Origin: Pseudomonas baetica
GTDB lineage: Bacteria > Pseudomonadota > Gammaproteobacteria > Pseudomonadales > Pseudomonadaceae
DNA: 64,000 nucleotides
NCBI RefSeq assembly: GCF_002813455.1
Contig: NZ_PHHE01000001.1
Location: forward strand, 1,860,001 to 1,924,000
Direction of reading: 5' to 3'
Positions 52,902 to 62,854 of the stretch are shown here, in pieces. The position numbers were made by a program, and so were the translations under genes. Position 1 is the stretch's first letter, and every line of letters begins with the position of its first letter. The notes beneath the pieces were generated by a model. It saw only the letters and a program-made list of their open reading frames with translations, ran no database searches and was not told the DNA's origin.

Positions 52902-54232
52902 TGATCCGTCGATTCCTGCGGCGCGACCCGCTGAGTCGGCGTATCGCGCTGACCATTGTCGCGGCCATGCTGGCGTCGCTGGCGCTCAATTTCCTGTTCG
53001 TGGAGGTCGCGGGAACCTGGGCGCGACCGCCGATTGAACGCACCGGGCTGCTGGAGCAGATTGCCGCTACCGTCAAGGTCATCGAGGCCGCACCGGCACC
53101 TTTGCGCACGCAACTGGCGCAAGCGGCAAACGGCCTGACACAGGAGGTGATGTGGAGTGCGCAACGCGACGAACTCGGCTTGCCCCCGGGTGGTACGCCG
53201 CTCACGGCAGACAAGACATCGGTGTTGCATCAGTTGTTGGGCGATGACCGACAGATTCGGGTGTTCAACCCTGCCGACTGGCCGAGCGGCAGTCAGCAGG
53301 GCCGGTATGCGGCGCTGATTCAACTGCCGGATGGCAGCTGGTTGTTGTTTTCTTCGCGAGAGCGCTCCTGGGGGCTGGACATCGGCACACGCATCGCGAT
53401 CATCATCGCCCTGGGCCTGATCGCCACGGTGCTGGTGGCCTGGCTTGCCACACGCCAACTGGCCAAACCTCTGCAGCGTTTCGCCAGCGCCGCGCGTCGT
53501 TTTGGCGGCGACCTGCGCGCACCGCCGATCAAGATTGAAGGCCCGGACGAGATTCGTCAGGCGATCATCGCCTTCAACACCATGCAGGCACAGATTCAGC
53601 ACTTCATCGGCGAGCGCACGCACATGCTCGCGTCCATCTCCCACGACTTGCGCGCGCCGCTGACACGCATGCGTTTGCGCAGTGAGTTCATGGAGGATCT
53701 TGATCATCAAGGCAAGCTGATTCGCGACATCGAAGAGATGCAGTCGATGATCAACGCGGCGCTGGCGTTCTTTCGCGAAGACACCCAGCCGGAGCAAAGT
53801 ACGGCGTTCGACTTGTCGGAGCTGTTGCACACCATCGTTGATGACTATCGTGATCAGAATATTGCCGTCGATTACAACGGCCCGGCCCATCTGGTCTATG
53901 AAGGGCGGCCGCTTGGGATCAAGCGAGTGATCGTCAATCTGCTGGATAACGCCGCGAAGTACGCACGGCACCCGCGCATCGAGCTCACCACTAATGAGCG
54001 CGTGATCAGCATCGACGTCAGCGACGAGGGGCCGGGCATTCCCGAGGAGTCGCTGCAACGGGTATTCGATCCGTTCTTTCGCCTCGAGGCCTCACGCAAC
54101 CGTCACACCGGCGGCGTCGGCCTCGGGCTCTCGGCGGCGCGGGCCATCGTGCGCGAGCAGGGCGGGGAGCTGACGCTGAGCAATCGGCGCGGTGGTGGTT
54201 TGGTCGCGCGGGTCGAATTGCCGATTCAATGA
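52901..54232 (+). CDS. Sensor histidine kinase, partner of the OmpR-type regulator
   Basis: A 443-residue membrane kinase: helix at about 16-36, a periplasmic part of ~120 residues, a second helix at about 165-188, HAMP, HisKA with H248 (SISHDLRAPLTRMR) and HATPase (NLLDNAAKYA, DEGPGIP, GGVGLGLSAARAI). This is the EnvZ/CpxA-like architecture. The stimulus is not readable. ATG at 52901 overlaps the regulator stop (TGATG). Confidence 0.92.
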   Translation: MIRRFLRRDPLSRRIALTIVAAMLASLALNFLFVEVAGTWARPPIERTGLLEQIAATVKVIEAAPAPLRTQLAQAANGLTQEVMWSAQRDELGLPPGGTPLTADKTSVLHQLLGDDRQIRVFNPADWPSGSQQGRYAALIQLPDGSWLLFSSRERSWGLDIGTRIAIIIALGLIATVLVAWLATRQLAKPLQRFASAARRFGGDLRAPPIKIEGPDEIRQAIIAFNTMQAQIQHFIGERTHMLASISHDLRAPLTRMRLRSEFMEDLDHQGKLIRDIEEMQSMINAALAFFREDTQPEQSTAFDLSELLHTIVDDYRDQNIAVDYNGPAHLVYEGRPLGIKRVIVNLLDNAAKYARHPRIELTTNERVISIDVSDEGPGIPEESLQRVFDPFFRLEASRNRHTGGVGLGLSAARAIVREQGGELTLSNRRGGGLVARVELPIQ

Positions 54233-54302
54233 ACGCGCCTTGAGCCACTCTCAAGGCGCACACGTCAGATACACACGCTCACTGGCCTGGCCATCCTCTG
54301 CA

Positions 54303-56114
54303 TCAAAGGGTTTTCATGTACTCGATCAACGCATAGCGATCATCATTATCGAGTGAAAACGCGCCGTAGTCATGGCCTGCATTGGAGTTGCCCGGTAGCG
54401 ACGTGTCGAAGGTGAACGGACTGCCGGGACCGTCGGCATCAACAAAACCGACATTCTTCGGATCAAAGATAATCGAGCCGGCCTTGAAGCTGGAAGGACG
54501 CTCACTGGGCGGACGAAGCAGGTCGAACAATGTTCGTACCGAGCCGTTGTGCAAGTATGGCGCCGTTGCCCAGATGCCGGTCAGAGGCCGCGCCTTGTAG
54601 GCCAGAGTCGGATACTTTTTGGTATCCGCAGCAAGCTTATAGCAGTCGCTGAGCCGGCGGCTCCTCTCTGACTGGAAGGATCGCAGGAAGGCGAAAGTGC
54701 CTGTGCGTGAAGGCCTTTGGGGCACAGGTTCGACATTAAGGAAATCCGCCAACGCCAATCCTAGAATGGCTGGGGTCTGATTCAATAAAACCTCTCGCGC
54801 CGTCACACCCAACTGAGTCACCAATGGCGACCCATCGGTGATTCTCCCCGTAAAGTCGTTGAGGGGCGCGCCCTTGAGTTTGCCGGGGTCGCTGATGAAC
54901 TGAACGGCGTTGCACGCCATCCAGGGGTCGGTGGCGATTGATTTCAAGGTTTCGTTGTCTGCGGTGATCGTTGCCATTTGCGCGACGACTTTGGTTTTCA
55001 GATCATCGCGTGCCAGCGGCAAGTGACAGCTTGAGCAATGGCGGGCGAACAAGTCGGCGCCGTGTGATGTTTTGCTCGTGTCGATCGCACCGAGCTTTTC
55101 TGGCCATTTCGGGGGTTTCAGACGTTCCAGCGTGCGTTCAAGTCGATCCAGGTTGCTGACTCGTACGCTGGAGTCGAATCCTTTGAGGAAAGTATCCGTA
55201 CGAAACGCCACATCCCCGAACACGCCCACCACTTCAGAGGCGTTGCGCGCGAGGGCGCCTATGTCCAAGCCGTGTTTGCCCAATCGCACGTTAGGCGCAA
55301 CCCCGTTCCACTGCACTTTGTTGTGCTGGGGAGTGTTCCAGAGAAACGGATAGCTAACCGGCGCATCAGAGGGATTGGGTGTCGGCTCAGGGGCGCCATT
55401 CAATTGGGCGACCCGGTTGAGAATGTGCCCGACAGCGTCGACACGGCCTGGCCCATATTCAAGATCCGTGTGATTGAGCACGGCACTTTTTGCAAGGAAC
55501 TGGCCGAGCGTATTCAACGCATTGGCTAACAGTTGACGATTTTGTTCGGTGTCCGCGTCAGCCAGTACTTTGCCTGCAAAACGATCGAATTTCTGGCTAT
55601 CGCTGTGGGTCTCGGCCAGCGCCCCGCGAAAGGCCTCGAAGAACTTCTGGTAATCGGCATTGGTGGGGCCGCCCTGTATCTCCCAGGTATGGCCACCGAA
55701 GGAAAGATTCGCCGTATGGCAGGCCGCACAGTTCATTCCCACCCAGGGCTCTTGATCGGATTGGCCGCTTTTCCAGCGCAGTCGAGAAAACGTCAGCGCC
55801 TTGTCGCTACCTTGGTCGACCACAAAGCCACGGGGCAACCGATAGCTGCGGTAGTCGAACTCCAGCGTTCGCGGCGTATAGCCATAAGTCTGGACGTTAG
55901 CATCAGAGACAAAGGGTACTTTCGAGCCTTGTATTTCTAACGCCATCATCCAGCTGAGGGGGATCAAGCGCGAACCTTGAGAGGTGTCCCGCCAGAGTGC
56001 GAGGTCCTTTGCGCTCCAGTTCTGATCCAGGGTGTAGTCGTCTGCCCGCGCCACTGTCGAGTTCAGGGAAACGATTACCATGCTTGCCGCTATCAAGGCT
56101 GACTTCACTGTCAT
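54303..56114 (-). CDS. Di-haem c-type cytochrome, RoxA-like
   Basis: A 603-residue exported protein: signal peptide to about A24, then two haem-binding CXXCH motifs, CAACH (about residue 130) and CSSCH (about 370). The C-terminal YKARPLTGIWATAPYLHNGSVRTLFDLL block is typical of the RoxA/di-haem peroxidase-like group, whose best-known member is the rubber oxygenase of Xanthomonas. The substrate is unknown: peroxidase or dioxygenase activity are both possible. ATG at 56114 with AAGGA at spacing 7. Confidence 0.82.
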   Translation of the reverse strand: MTVKSALIAASMVIVSLNSTVARADDYTLDQNWSAKDLALWRDTSQGSRLIPLSWMMALEIQGSKVPFVSDANVQTYGYTPRTLEFDYRSYRLPRGFVVDQGSDKALTFSRLRWKSGQSDQEPWVGMNCAACHTANLSFGGHTWEIQGGPTNADYQKFFEAFRGALAETHSDSQKFDRFAGKVLADADTEQNRQLLANALNTLGQFLAKSAVLNHTDLEYGPGRVDAVGHILNRVAQLNGAPEPTPNPSDAPVSYPFLWNTPQHNKVQWNGVAPNVRLGKHGLDIGALARNASEVVGVFGDVAFRTDTFLKGFDSSVRVSNLDRLERTLERLKPPKWPEKLGAIDTSKTSHGADLFARHCSSCHLPLARDDLKTKVVAQMATITADNETLKSIATDPWMACNAVQFISDPGKLKGAPLNDFTGRITDGSPLVTQLGVTAREVLLNQTPAILGLALADFLNVEPVPQRPSRTGTFAFLRSFQSERSRRLSDCYKLAADTKKYPTLAYKARPLTGIWATAPYLHNGSVRTLFDLLRPPSERPSSFKAGSIIFDPKNVGFVDADGPGSPFTFDTSLPGNSNAGHDYGAFSLDNDDRYALIEYMKTL

Positions 56115-56345
56115 TTGCTCGTTCCTTCATGGTGTTGCGCGGGGTGTTTTGGTGGGCCTGAAGCCATATCCCTTACAGCCGCCTTCAGGCCTTCCTCTGT
56201 GACATGAATTAGGCTTAGCCGCTACTTTGGATACTGTCAAAGTGATAGCGATTACATGATGGGAGTAATGAATGAACAGGTGATTGGCGATTCCGCCCAC
56301 TAAGAATTTCAGGTTGCTTGCGTGAAATATTAGGTATAAGTTTTC

Positions 56346-56371
56346 ATGAAATTATAGAAAGATAATTTCAT
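56346..56371. promoter_or_regulatory. Perfect inverted repeat upstream of puuB-like gene, probable operator
   Basis: ATGAAATTAT, six bases, ATAATTTCAT: a perfect ten-base inverted repeat ending 10 bases before the start codon at 56382, in an AT-rich stretch. It would overlap the promoter or ribosome binding region. The XRE-cupin regulator two genes on is a likely binder; E. coli PuuR is of this class. Confidence 0.55.
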
Positions 56372-56381
56372 TAGGCCGTAG

Positions 56382-57671
56382 ATGTTTCAGCAGTTCCTGC
56401 GCCATGTCGACAGTTACTACGCCCACAGTTGCGCCGAAATCCTCTGCGATCGACCCGCTTTGGCAGGTGACCAAGACACCGACGTGGTGATCATTGGCGC
56501 CGGTTTCAGTGGTCTGCACACCGCCTTGCGCTTGGCGTTGGCCGGTAAACGCGTGATGTTGCTGGAAGCCAGTCGAGTGGCGTGGGCAGCCTCGGGGCGT
56601 AATGGCGGGCAGGCGATTCTGGGCTGGTCATGCGATATGCCGCCGCTGGAAGCCGCGCTGGGCTATGAGCGGGCGAGGCGCTTGTGGGACGGCATGCGTT
56701 GGGCGGCCCGGGAGTTGCGTGAATTACCCGCACGTCATGGCTTCGACTGCGACTATCGCCGCGGACATCTGTGGACGTCGGTCATGCCGCGCCGAGTCAG
56801 TCTGCTGACCGAATGGCAACACGAGGCCAGCCACAAATGGGGCAACGATGCATTGCAATTCATCCCACGCGAAGCGCTGCCGCAATGGCTGGCCAGCGAG
56901 CGTTATCAGGCGGGTCTCTACGACCCCGAAGGCGCGCACCTCAATCCGCTGAAACTCGCACTGGGTCTGGCGGCTGCCATCGAGCGCGCCGGCGGGCGCA
57001 TCTTTGAGCAAAGCAAAGCGCTGAGTTATCAGGAGGAGGGCGCAGGTTTTCGGGTCAACACCGCGCATGGCTCGATAAAAGCCGATGTGCTGGTGCTGGC
57101 TTGCAATGCCTATCTCGATGAACTCGACCCGAAACTCTCCAGCTGCATCTTGCCGGTGGGCACCTATCAAGTCGCAACCGCGCCGCTCACGCCGGAGCAA
57201 GCCACCGCACTGTTGCCGAGCAATGTTTGCGTGACCGACAACCAGTTCGTCCTCGATTACTTCCGCCGTACGCCAGACAACCGTTTGCTGTTCGGCGGTG
57301 GCTGTACCTATCTGGGCGGCATGCCCAAGGACATCGCGGCGGCGACCCGGCCGTATCTCGAACGTGTGTTCCCGCAGCTCAAAGGTGTCGCGGTGGAATT
57401 TGCCTGGGGCGGGCACATCGATCTGACCCTGAACCGCACGCCGGATGTTGGCGGCGAGGATAATCGTTATTGGCTGCAGGGTTACTCGGGACATGGCGTG
57501 CTGCCGACACTGGCAGCGGCTCGCGCGGTGTCTGACGCCATTCTCGGCGATGCGGATGAATTGGCGTTGTACCAAGGCTTGAGCAATGGCCGTTTCCCCG
57601 GCGGCAAACACTTTGCCGCGCCGCTGGAAGCCATCGGCAAGGCCTGGTATCGACTGCGCGACAGCATCTGA
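56382..57671 (+). CDS. puuB: FAD-dependent amine oxidase, gamma-glutamylputrescine oxidase-like
   Basis: A 429-residue DAO-family flavoprotein. The FAD-binding VVIIGAGFSGLHTALRLALAGKRVMLLEA is near residue 34, followed by the conserved ASGRNGGQ, and GYSGHGVLPTLAAARAV near the C-terminus. In the putrescine pathway PuuB oxidises gamma-glutamylputrescine to the aldehyde with H2O2 release. The neighbouring PuuA-like ligase supports that substrate. ATG at 56382, AGG seven bases upstream. Confidence 0.85.
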   Translation: MFQQFLRHVDSYYAHSCAEILCDRPALAGDQDTDVVIIGAGFSGLHTALRLALAGKRVMLLEASRVAWAASGRNGGQAILGWSCDMPPLEAALGYERARRLWDGMRWAARELRELPARHGFDCDYRRGHLWTSVMPRRVSLLTEWQHEASHKWGNDALQFIPREALPQWLASERYQAGLYDPEGAHLNPLKLALGLAAAIERAGGRIFEQSKALSYQEEGAGFRVNTAHGSIKADVLVLACNAYLDELDPKLSSCILPVGTYQVATAPLTPEQATALLPSNVCVTDNQFVLDYFRRTPDNRLLFGGGCTYLGGMPKDIAAATRPYLERVFPQLKGVAVEFAWGGHIDLTLNRTPDVGGEDNRYWLQGYSGHGVLPTLAAARAVSDAILGDADELALYQGLSNGRFPGGKHFAAPLEAIGKAWYRLRDSI

Positions 57672-57696
57672 TGATCCATTTTGCGGAATCCCGGCC

Positions 57697-58254
57697 ATGA
57701 ACAAGCAAGAAGAAATCGCCGCGCTGGCGATCCTGATCCACGACCTGCGCAAGCACAAGAAATGCACCCTGAAGGAATTGGCCGACAAGATCGGCCGTTC
57801 GGTGGGATTTTTGTCGCAGGTCGAACGCGGTTTGTCCCGGCCCACGGTGGCGGACCTGACGGCGATCAGCGAAACCTTCGGCGTACCGACCACCTATTTC
57901 TACAGTTTGCCCAAGGCCAAGGAATTGCCGTGGGTGACCCGCCCGGACGAGCGCCGCACGCTGTATTACGCCAATGGCATCACCGACATTCTGGTGTCGC
58001 CGCAGATGCGCGCCTCGTTTTCCATGCTCGAAAGTCACCTTGAACCCGGCGCCAGCAGCGGCGACCGGCACTTGAGCGACAGCTCGGAGCAGGGCGGTTA
58101 CGTGCTCGAAGGCGAACTGACGTTATGGCTCGGCGATAACGAAGAGCCCGCCACTTTAAAGACCGGCGATAGCTTCCAGTTCGACAGCCACACCCGTTGC
58201 CGCTACGGCAATCTCACCGACCAGCTCACCCGCGTGCTGTGGGTCTACACCTGA
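57697..58254 (+). CDS. puuR: XRE-cupin transcriptional regulator, PuuR-like
   Basis: A 185-residue regulator: helix-turn-helix CTLKELADKIGRSVGFLSQVERGLSRPTVADL (about 24-55) and a C-terminal cupin (residues 105-180, with GGYVLEGELTLWLGD and GDSFQFDSHTRCRYGN). The same two-part form is that of PuuR, the putrescine-responsive repressor. It lies between the oxidase and ligase genes of the same pathway. ATG at 57697. Confidence 0.85.
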   Translation: MNKQEEIAALAILIHDLRKHKKCTLKELADKIGRSVGFLSQVERGLSRPTVADLTAISETFGVPTTYFYSLPKAKELPWVTRPDERRTLYYANGITDILVSPQMRASFSMLESHLEPGASSGDRHLSDSSEQGGYVLEGELTLWLGDNEEPATLKTGDSFQFDSHTRCRYGNLTDQLTRVLWVYT

Positions 58255-58275
58255 TAACAACAAAGGATGAACACG

Positions 58276-59622
58276 ATGGACGCTGTCTGCGCTGACCTGC
58301 TCGCCGAAGTACGGGCGTTTCGCCAACGCTACCCCGAGGTGCGTTATGTCGACCTGATTTCCCTGGACATTCCGGGGCATTTTTACGGCAAGCGCTATCC
58401 CGTGGACATGCTCGAAAAAGTCGCCGCCGGCAGCACCCTCAAACTGCCGCAAAACTGCGTGTTGCTGGGCGTGCAGGGCGGTTTGTTCAAGATTGGCGAC
58501 TACTGCTTCAACGACGGCGACCCCGATGCCGTGCGCCGCTTGGTGCCGGGCACACTCAAACCGGTGACCTGGGAAGCGCAGCCACTGGGCCAGATGCTGA
58601 TCACCTCTGACGGCACGGAAAAACCGATCGAATTCGAACCCCGCGAGGTGCTGGCGCAGGTGCTGAACCGACTGGCGCGCAAAGGCATTCACCCGGTCGT
58701 AGCGTTTGAACTGGAGTTCTACCTGTTCGACAAACAACTGCGCAACGGCCTGCCGCAATTTCCCCGCGACGACCTGACCGACGACGCCGATGACCAGCCG
58801 AACATGCACATCGAGCGCTTGTCACGCTTCGCGCCAGTGCTGGATGAAATGGTCGAAGCCACTCGCGCTCAAGGCATCGACGCTACCGTGATCACCGCTG
58901 AACTGGGCCCCGGCCAGTTCGAAATCAACTTCGGCCACCTCGACGACGGTTTGCGTGCAGCTGACTGGGCTGCTTTGTTTTGCCGCAGCACCCGTGGCGT
59001 AGCGCTCAAACACGGCTATCGCGCCAGTTTCATGGCTAAACCGTACCTGCAGCATCCGGGCAGCGGCATGCATGTGCATGTCAGCCTCTATGATGCGGCC
59101 GGCAATAATCTGCTCGCGGCGAATCAACAGCAGCCTTTGCGCCACGCCGTCGCCGGGTGTCTGCAGCTGTTGCCCCACAGCATGCCGATCTTCGCCCCGA
59201 ACCAGAACGCCATGCGCCGATTGAGTGGCACGGTGAACACCGCCACCAAAGCAAGCTGGGGCTTTGAAGATCGTGATGCGTGTTTGCGCATACCCGAGTC
59301 GGATGAGAAGAACCTGCGCATTGAATATCGACTGGCCGGCGCAGATGCCAATCCGTATCTGGTGTTGGCGGCGATTCTGGTGGGCTTGGAGCATGGATTG
59401 GCGGCAGGTAAAGAACCGATCGCAGCGCTCAATGAAGACCGCAATAGCGGGATCGCTTTCCCGACAGAGATGTTTGAAGCGGTGAGGGCGATGCAGCATC
59501 AGCCGCAACTACGTGAAGGCCTGGGCGCCGAGTTCGTGGACGTGTACTGCGAGAACAAACGCCAGGATCATCTGGCATTCATGCAGGAGATCAGTGCGCG
59601 GGAGTATCGCTGGTATTTGTGA
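58276..59622 (+). CDS. puuA: Glutamine synthetase-family gamma-glutamylputrescine synthetase
   Basis: A 448-residue protein of the glutamine synthetase superfamily. ATP/metal-binding glutamates are in FELEFYLF (about 155) and the ELGPGQFEINF region, followed by KPYLQHPGSGMHVHVSL and EYRLAGADANPYL. In E. coli PuuA joins glutamate to putrescine. The ATG at 58276 has AAAGGA at spacing 8; an ATG three codons earlier (58267) sits within that binding site and is less likely. Confidence 0.88.
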   Translation: MDAVCADLLAEVRAFRQRYPEVRYVDLISLDIPGHFYGKRYPVDMLEKVAAGSTLKLPQNCVLLGVQGGLFKIGDYCFNDGDPDAVRRLVPGTLKPVTWEAQPLGQMLITSDGTEKPIEFEPREVLAQVLNRLARKGIHPVVAFELEFYLFDKQLRNGLPQFPRDDLTDDADDQPNMHIERLSRFAPVLDEMVEATRAQGIDATVITAELGPGQFEINFGHLDDGLRAADWAALFCRSTRGVALKHGYRASFMAKPYLQHPGSGMHVHVSLYDAAGNNLLAANQQQPLRHAVAGCLQLLPHSMPIFAPNQNAMRRLSGTVNTATKASWGFEDRDACLRIPESDEKNLRIEYRLAGADANPYLVLAAILVGLEHGLAAGKEPIAALNEDRNSGIAFPTEMFEAVRAMQHQPQLREGLGAEFVDVYCENKRQDHLAFMQEISAREYRWYL

Positions 59623-59715
59623 TGGCTGAGCCCGGCCAATGCTCCTTTCGTCGCTTGCGCTGAACACCGGACGCCCGCGTTCTCTCTATCGGATATTCCG
59701 GCACGAGACAAACCT

Positions 59716-59934
59716 ATGTTCGATCAGCGAAAGAGAGATGCACTGGCCGCATGGCGCAAACTGGCGACGCAAGCGCAGCTGAGGATGGACCCGGAGCAGC
59801 AGTACGACGAGTTGCTTAAAGCCGCCGATGACATGGAAGAACAGGGACTGATCAACAGTGCCGAGTGGCGCCAACTGGTGCGCGATGCCGGCAGTGTGTT
59901 CACCGGCGTACCCCTTGCTCGTACCCCGCAATGA
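59716..59934 (+). CDS. Small hypothetical protein
   Basis: A 72-residue acidic, mostly helical protein (MFDQRKRDALAAWRKL ... EEQGLINSAEWRQLVRDAG). No family recognised. The composition and length suggest a real gene rather than a shadow; it lies in its own gap, convergent with the GGDEF-EAL gene. No strong ribosome binding site is visible, so it is listed with moderate confidence. Confidence 0.5.
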   Translation: MFDQRKRDALAAWRKLATQAQLRMDPEQQYDELLKAADDMEEQGLINSAEWRQLVRDAGSVFTGVPLARTPQ

Positions 59935-59961
59935 AAAAACCGCACAGCAAACAAAGGTCGC

Positions 59962-62583
59962 TCATACCACACGACCTTTCTTGGGTGGCGAAGGATCGGG
60001 CAGGCGTTTTCTGGACTCGGTCAGAAGTTGCGCGAAGGCCGCCTTGTCGACGGGCCGGCTCATGAAATAACCCTGAACTTCGTTGCACTGATCCTTGCCG
60101 AGAATGTTCAGTTGCTCCTCGGTCTCGACACCTTCGGCAGTGACGGTCAGGCCCATGGCTTTGCCCAGACCGATGATTGCCTGCACCACTGCGCGATCAT
60201 TGGCGCCGCTGCTGATGGAGGCGATGAAACGCTTGTCGATCTTGATCCCGTCAAACGGATAGGCGCGCAGGTAGCCGAGCGATGAGTAACCGGTGCCAAA
60301 GTCATCCATGTTCAAGCGCACACCCAGCTCCTTGAGGGCATTCATGGTGCCCAGCGCACCGTCGGTGTCGACCAGCATGACGTTTTCGGTGATCTCCAGT
60401 TCCAGTCGGCTGGCCGGCAAGCGCGTCTGGATCAGCACTTCGCGCACGTCTGCAACGACATCACTGGCAGAAAACTGGGCCGGGGAAAGATTGACCGACA
60501 GCACAATGTCCTCAGGCCAGGTCAGTGCGGTTTCGCAGGCTTCGCGCAATACCCAGCGGCCCAGCGGGACGATCAGATCCGTCTGTTCGGCCAGGGCGAT
60601 AAACAGGTCCGGTCCGAGCAAGCCCTTGGTCGGGTGCTGCCAGCGCACCAGCGCTTCGACCGAAACGATGTGCTTGCCGTCAACCTTGTAGCGCGGTTGA
60701 TAGTGCAGGACGAACTCGTCGTTTTTCAGCGCGCAGCGCAGATCGCTTTCCATCTGCCGACGAGTCTGGATCTGGTCGCCCATGTGCGCCTCGAAATAAC
60801 ACCAGGTGTTTTTGCCCTCGGACTTGGCCTGATACAGCGCAATGTCGGCACAGCGGATCAACTCGCCGGGCACATAACCCAGGCGGCGGCTCAGAGCGAT
60901 GCCGATGCTCGCGCCCACGTGCAGCGGGTGATCTTCGAAAACCACCGGTTGGTGCAGGCTGGCGACCAGACGCGTGCAGAACTTGTCGACTTCATTGCGG
61001 CTGTCCATGCCGTTGAGCACCACGACGAATTCGTCACCGCCCAGCCGCGCGACGATATCGAGCTCGCGGGTACAGTCGCGCAAGCGGTTGGCGACTTCCT
61101 GCAGGACCGCATCACCGGCCGGATGACCCAGGGAATCGTTGATCGGTTTGAAGTTATCCAGATCGATCACCAGCAGGGACAGCGGCGGTGCATGTTCCTT
61201 TAACAGCAGTGCATCATCCAGATAGCGTGCCAACTGGTTGCGGTTGGGCAGACCGGTCAACGCATCGTGCATGGACAGGTGTTGAATCTGTGCATGGGCG
61301 GCGACTTCGTCGGTGATATCACTGGCGGTGCCGCGATAGCCGAGCACGGTGTGCCGCTCGAGAATTGGCCGTGCCGAGAGCCGGCAGTGGCGTTGCTGAC
61401 CGGCGTGATCACGGTACGTACAGCGCAGGTCGCTGGCATTTGTTTCGCCAGTGAGTTTTTTCAACCAAAGCTCCAGCGGCGTGGTATCGCACGACACCAG
61501 TTGCCCGATGCCTTGCCCGAGCCACTGGGTGTGCGAGTAACCGGTGACTTCGCTGAAGCGTGCCGAGAGGTAGGTCAGTTGCAAGTCTCGATCAATTTCC
61601 CAGATCCAGTCCGAAGCCGCTTCGGCCACCGCACGAAAACGTTCTTCACTGGCTTCCAGTGCCTGGTTGGCTGTTTCCAGCGCCTGATTCGACGCCTGCA
61701 TCGCGCTGAAGCTGTTGTCGACGTAGGTCGAAGAACGCAAGGCGTGGCGAAAGAAATAAGCGGTCAACAACATCAGCACCAGCAGTGTGGCGCAGAGCGG
61801 CGGTAACAATGACCAGAGCAATTGCTGGCCGGGCTTGTGCAGGTCGGCGGTGAGGCTGTAGCCGGTGCTGTCCAGCGGTACGCGTGGCTGCTCCTCGTCG
61901 AGCATGTCGTCCGCGGTCAGGGTCAAATTCCGCAAGCCATAAGCGCTGCCGATCGTGCGCAGCTTGGCCGGCGTCAGCGTGTCGACAAACACCAGCACCG
62001 AGGTCTGTTGCGGATCTTCCCGTGGGCGCTCATCGTTGGGCAGGATCGCTGCGGCCGTCACCAGCGCCGGCCAGCCTTCGAACAACGAGTAAGTGCTCAC
62101 GGGAACCGTCAGATCGGGCTGGCGCTGCACCTGTTCGACCAGCAACGCAGCAGACATCTTGAGCAAACCGGACAGCTCGGCATCGACCATTTGTCCTTGC
62201 ACCACGGCGTACTTGGTCCGCTGCCGATCCAGCACAAACACGCCTTCATAACCGTCACTGGTAAACAGGGTTTTGCCGAGATTCTGTTCGCTGTAAGCCC
62301 AATCCGTGTCGATCCGGTCGTGCAGATGCTCATAGGCCGTGGTCCAGTTGGCGTAGCTGGTGATGTAACTCTTTGACGCGGTGATGCGGTTCTCCAGTGC
62401 CCGCGCCGAGTAAAACCGGACGTCCCTGGCCTCTTGCTGATCAAGGCGGGCGGCGATACTGAACAGGGCCCACGTCGCGGCAAGCACGCCGACAACGAAC
62501 AGCGCACCGATGGCGAGGGCCAGGCGGCGAGTGACGGCACTCTGCAAAGGAGGAACGGGCACAGCGTGTGTGGACATATCCAT
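59962..62583 (-). CDS. Membrane-bound PAS-GGDEF-EAL protein (c-di-GMP turnover)
   Basis: An 873-residue protein. A first helix (about 20-42), a ~200-residue periplasmic sensor of CHASE4-like type (TSYANWTTAYEHLHDRIDTDWAYSEQNLG) and a second helix (about 257-279) are followed by PAS (about 315-435), GGDEF (intact GGDEF at 515-519) and EAL (intact EAL at 643-645, with DDFGTGYSSL and the ENVML metal region). Both catalytic motifs are kept, so it could make or break c-di-GMP; the direction depends on the signal. ATG at 62583. Confidence 0.92.
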   Translation of the reverse strand: MDMSTHAVPVPPLQSAVTRRLALAIGALFVVGVLAATWALFSIAARLDQQEARDVRFYSARALENRITASKSYITSYANWTTAYEHLHDRIDTDWAYSEQNLGKTLFTSDGYEGVFVLDRQRTKYAVVQGQMVDAELSGLLKMSAALLVEQVQRQPDLTVPVSTYSLFEGWPALVTAAAILPNDERPREDPQQTSVLVFVDTLTPAKLRTIGSAYGLRNLTLTADDMLDEEQPRVPLDSTGYSLTADLHKPGQQLLWSLLPPLCATLLVLMLLTAYFFRHALRSSTYVDNSFSAMQASNQALETANQALEASEERFRAVAEAASDWIWEIDRDLQLTYLSARFSEVTGYSHTQWLGQGIGQLVSCDTTPLELWLKKLTGETNASDLRCTYRDHAGQQRHCRLSARPILERHTVLGYRGTASDITDEVAAHAQIQHLSMHDALTGLPNRNQLARYLDDALLLKEHAPPLSLLVIDLDNFKPINDSLGHPAGDAVLQEVANRLRDCTRELDIVARLGGDEFVVVLNGMDSRNEVDKFCTRLVASLHQPVVFEDHPLHVGASIGIALSRRLGYVPGELIRCADIALYQAKSEGKNTWCYFEAHMGDQIQTRRQMESDLRCALKNDEFVLHYQPRYKVDGKHIVSVEALVRWQHPTKGLLGPDLFIALAEQTDLIVPLGRWVLREACETALTWPEDIVLSVNLSPAQFSASDVVADVREVLIQTRLPASRLELEITENVMLVDTDGALGTMNALKELGVRLNMDDFGTGYSSLGYLRAYPFDGIKIDKRFIASISSGANDRAVVQAIIGLGKAMGLTVTAEGVETEEQLNILGKDQCNEVQGYFMSRPVDKAAFAQLLTESRKRLPDPSPPKKGRVV

Positions 62584-62854
62584 TTGCTCAACCTGATCCC
62601 GTGTCTATTTCAATCTAGAGCAACGGCCTTGGCGCGATGTTCCGCTGGTTCGTCATGATTGCGCGGCGGCGGCTTTCACAAGCGTAGTGAAGGTACGGTG
62701 GTTTTGCCTTGGCGCAGCGCAATCCCGTGACCGTCCGTCCGGCCCCGGCACACCGTGTCTTCGCGGCATTCGGCGATATGCTTCAACGTTACAAACCCCC
62801 AAGTCAGTCATTCGATGGCAAACTTCCCACTAATGGATTGTTTTGAAGACCACC

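Noticed and set aside
52871..54058. A 395-codon minus-strand frame opposite the sensor kinase
   Set aside because: Arginine/glutamine-rich antisense frame; the kinase motifs are unambiguous on the plus strand.
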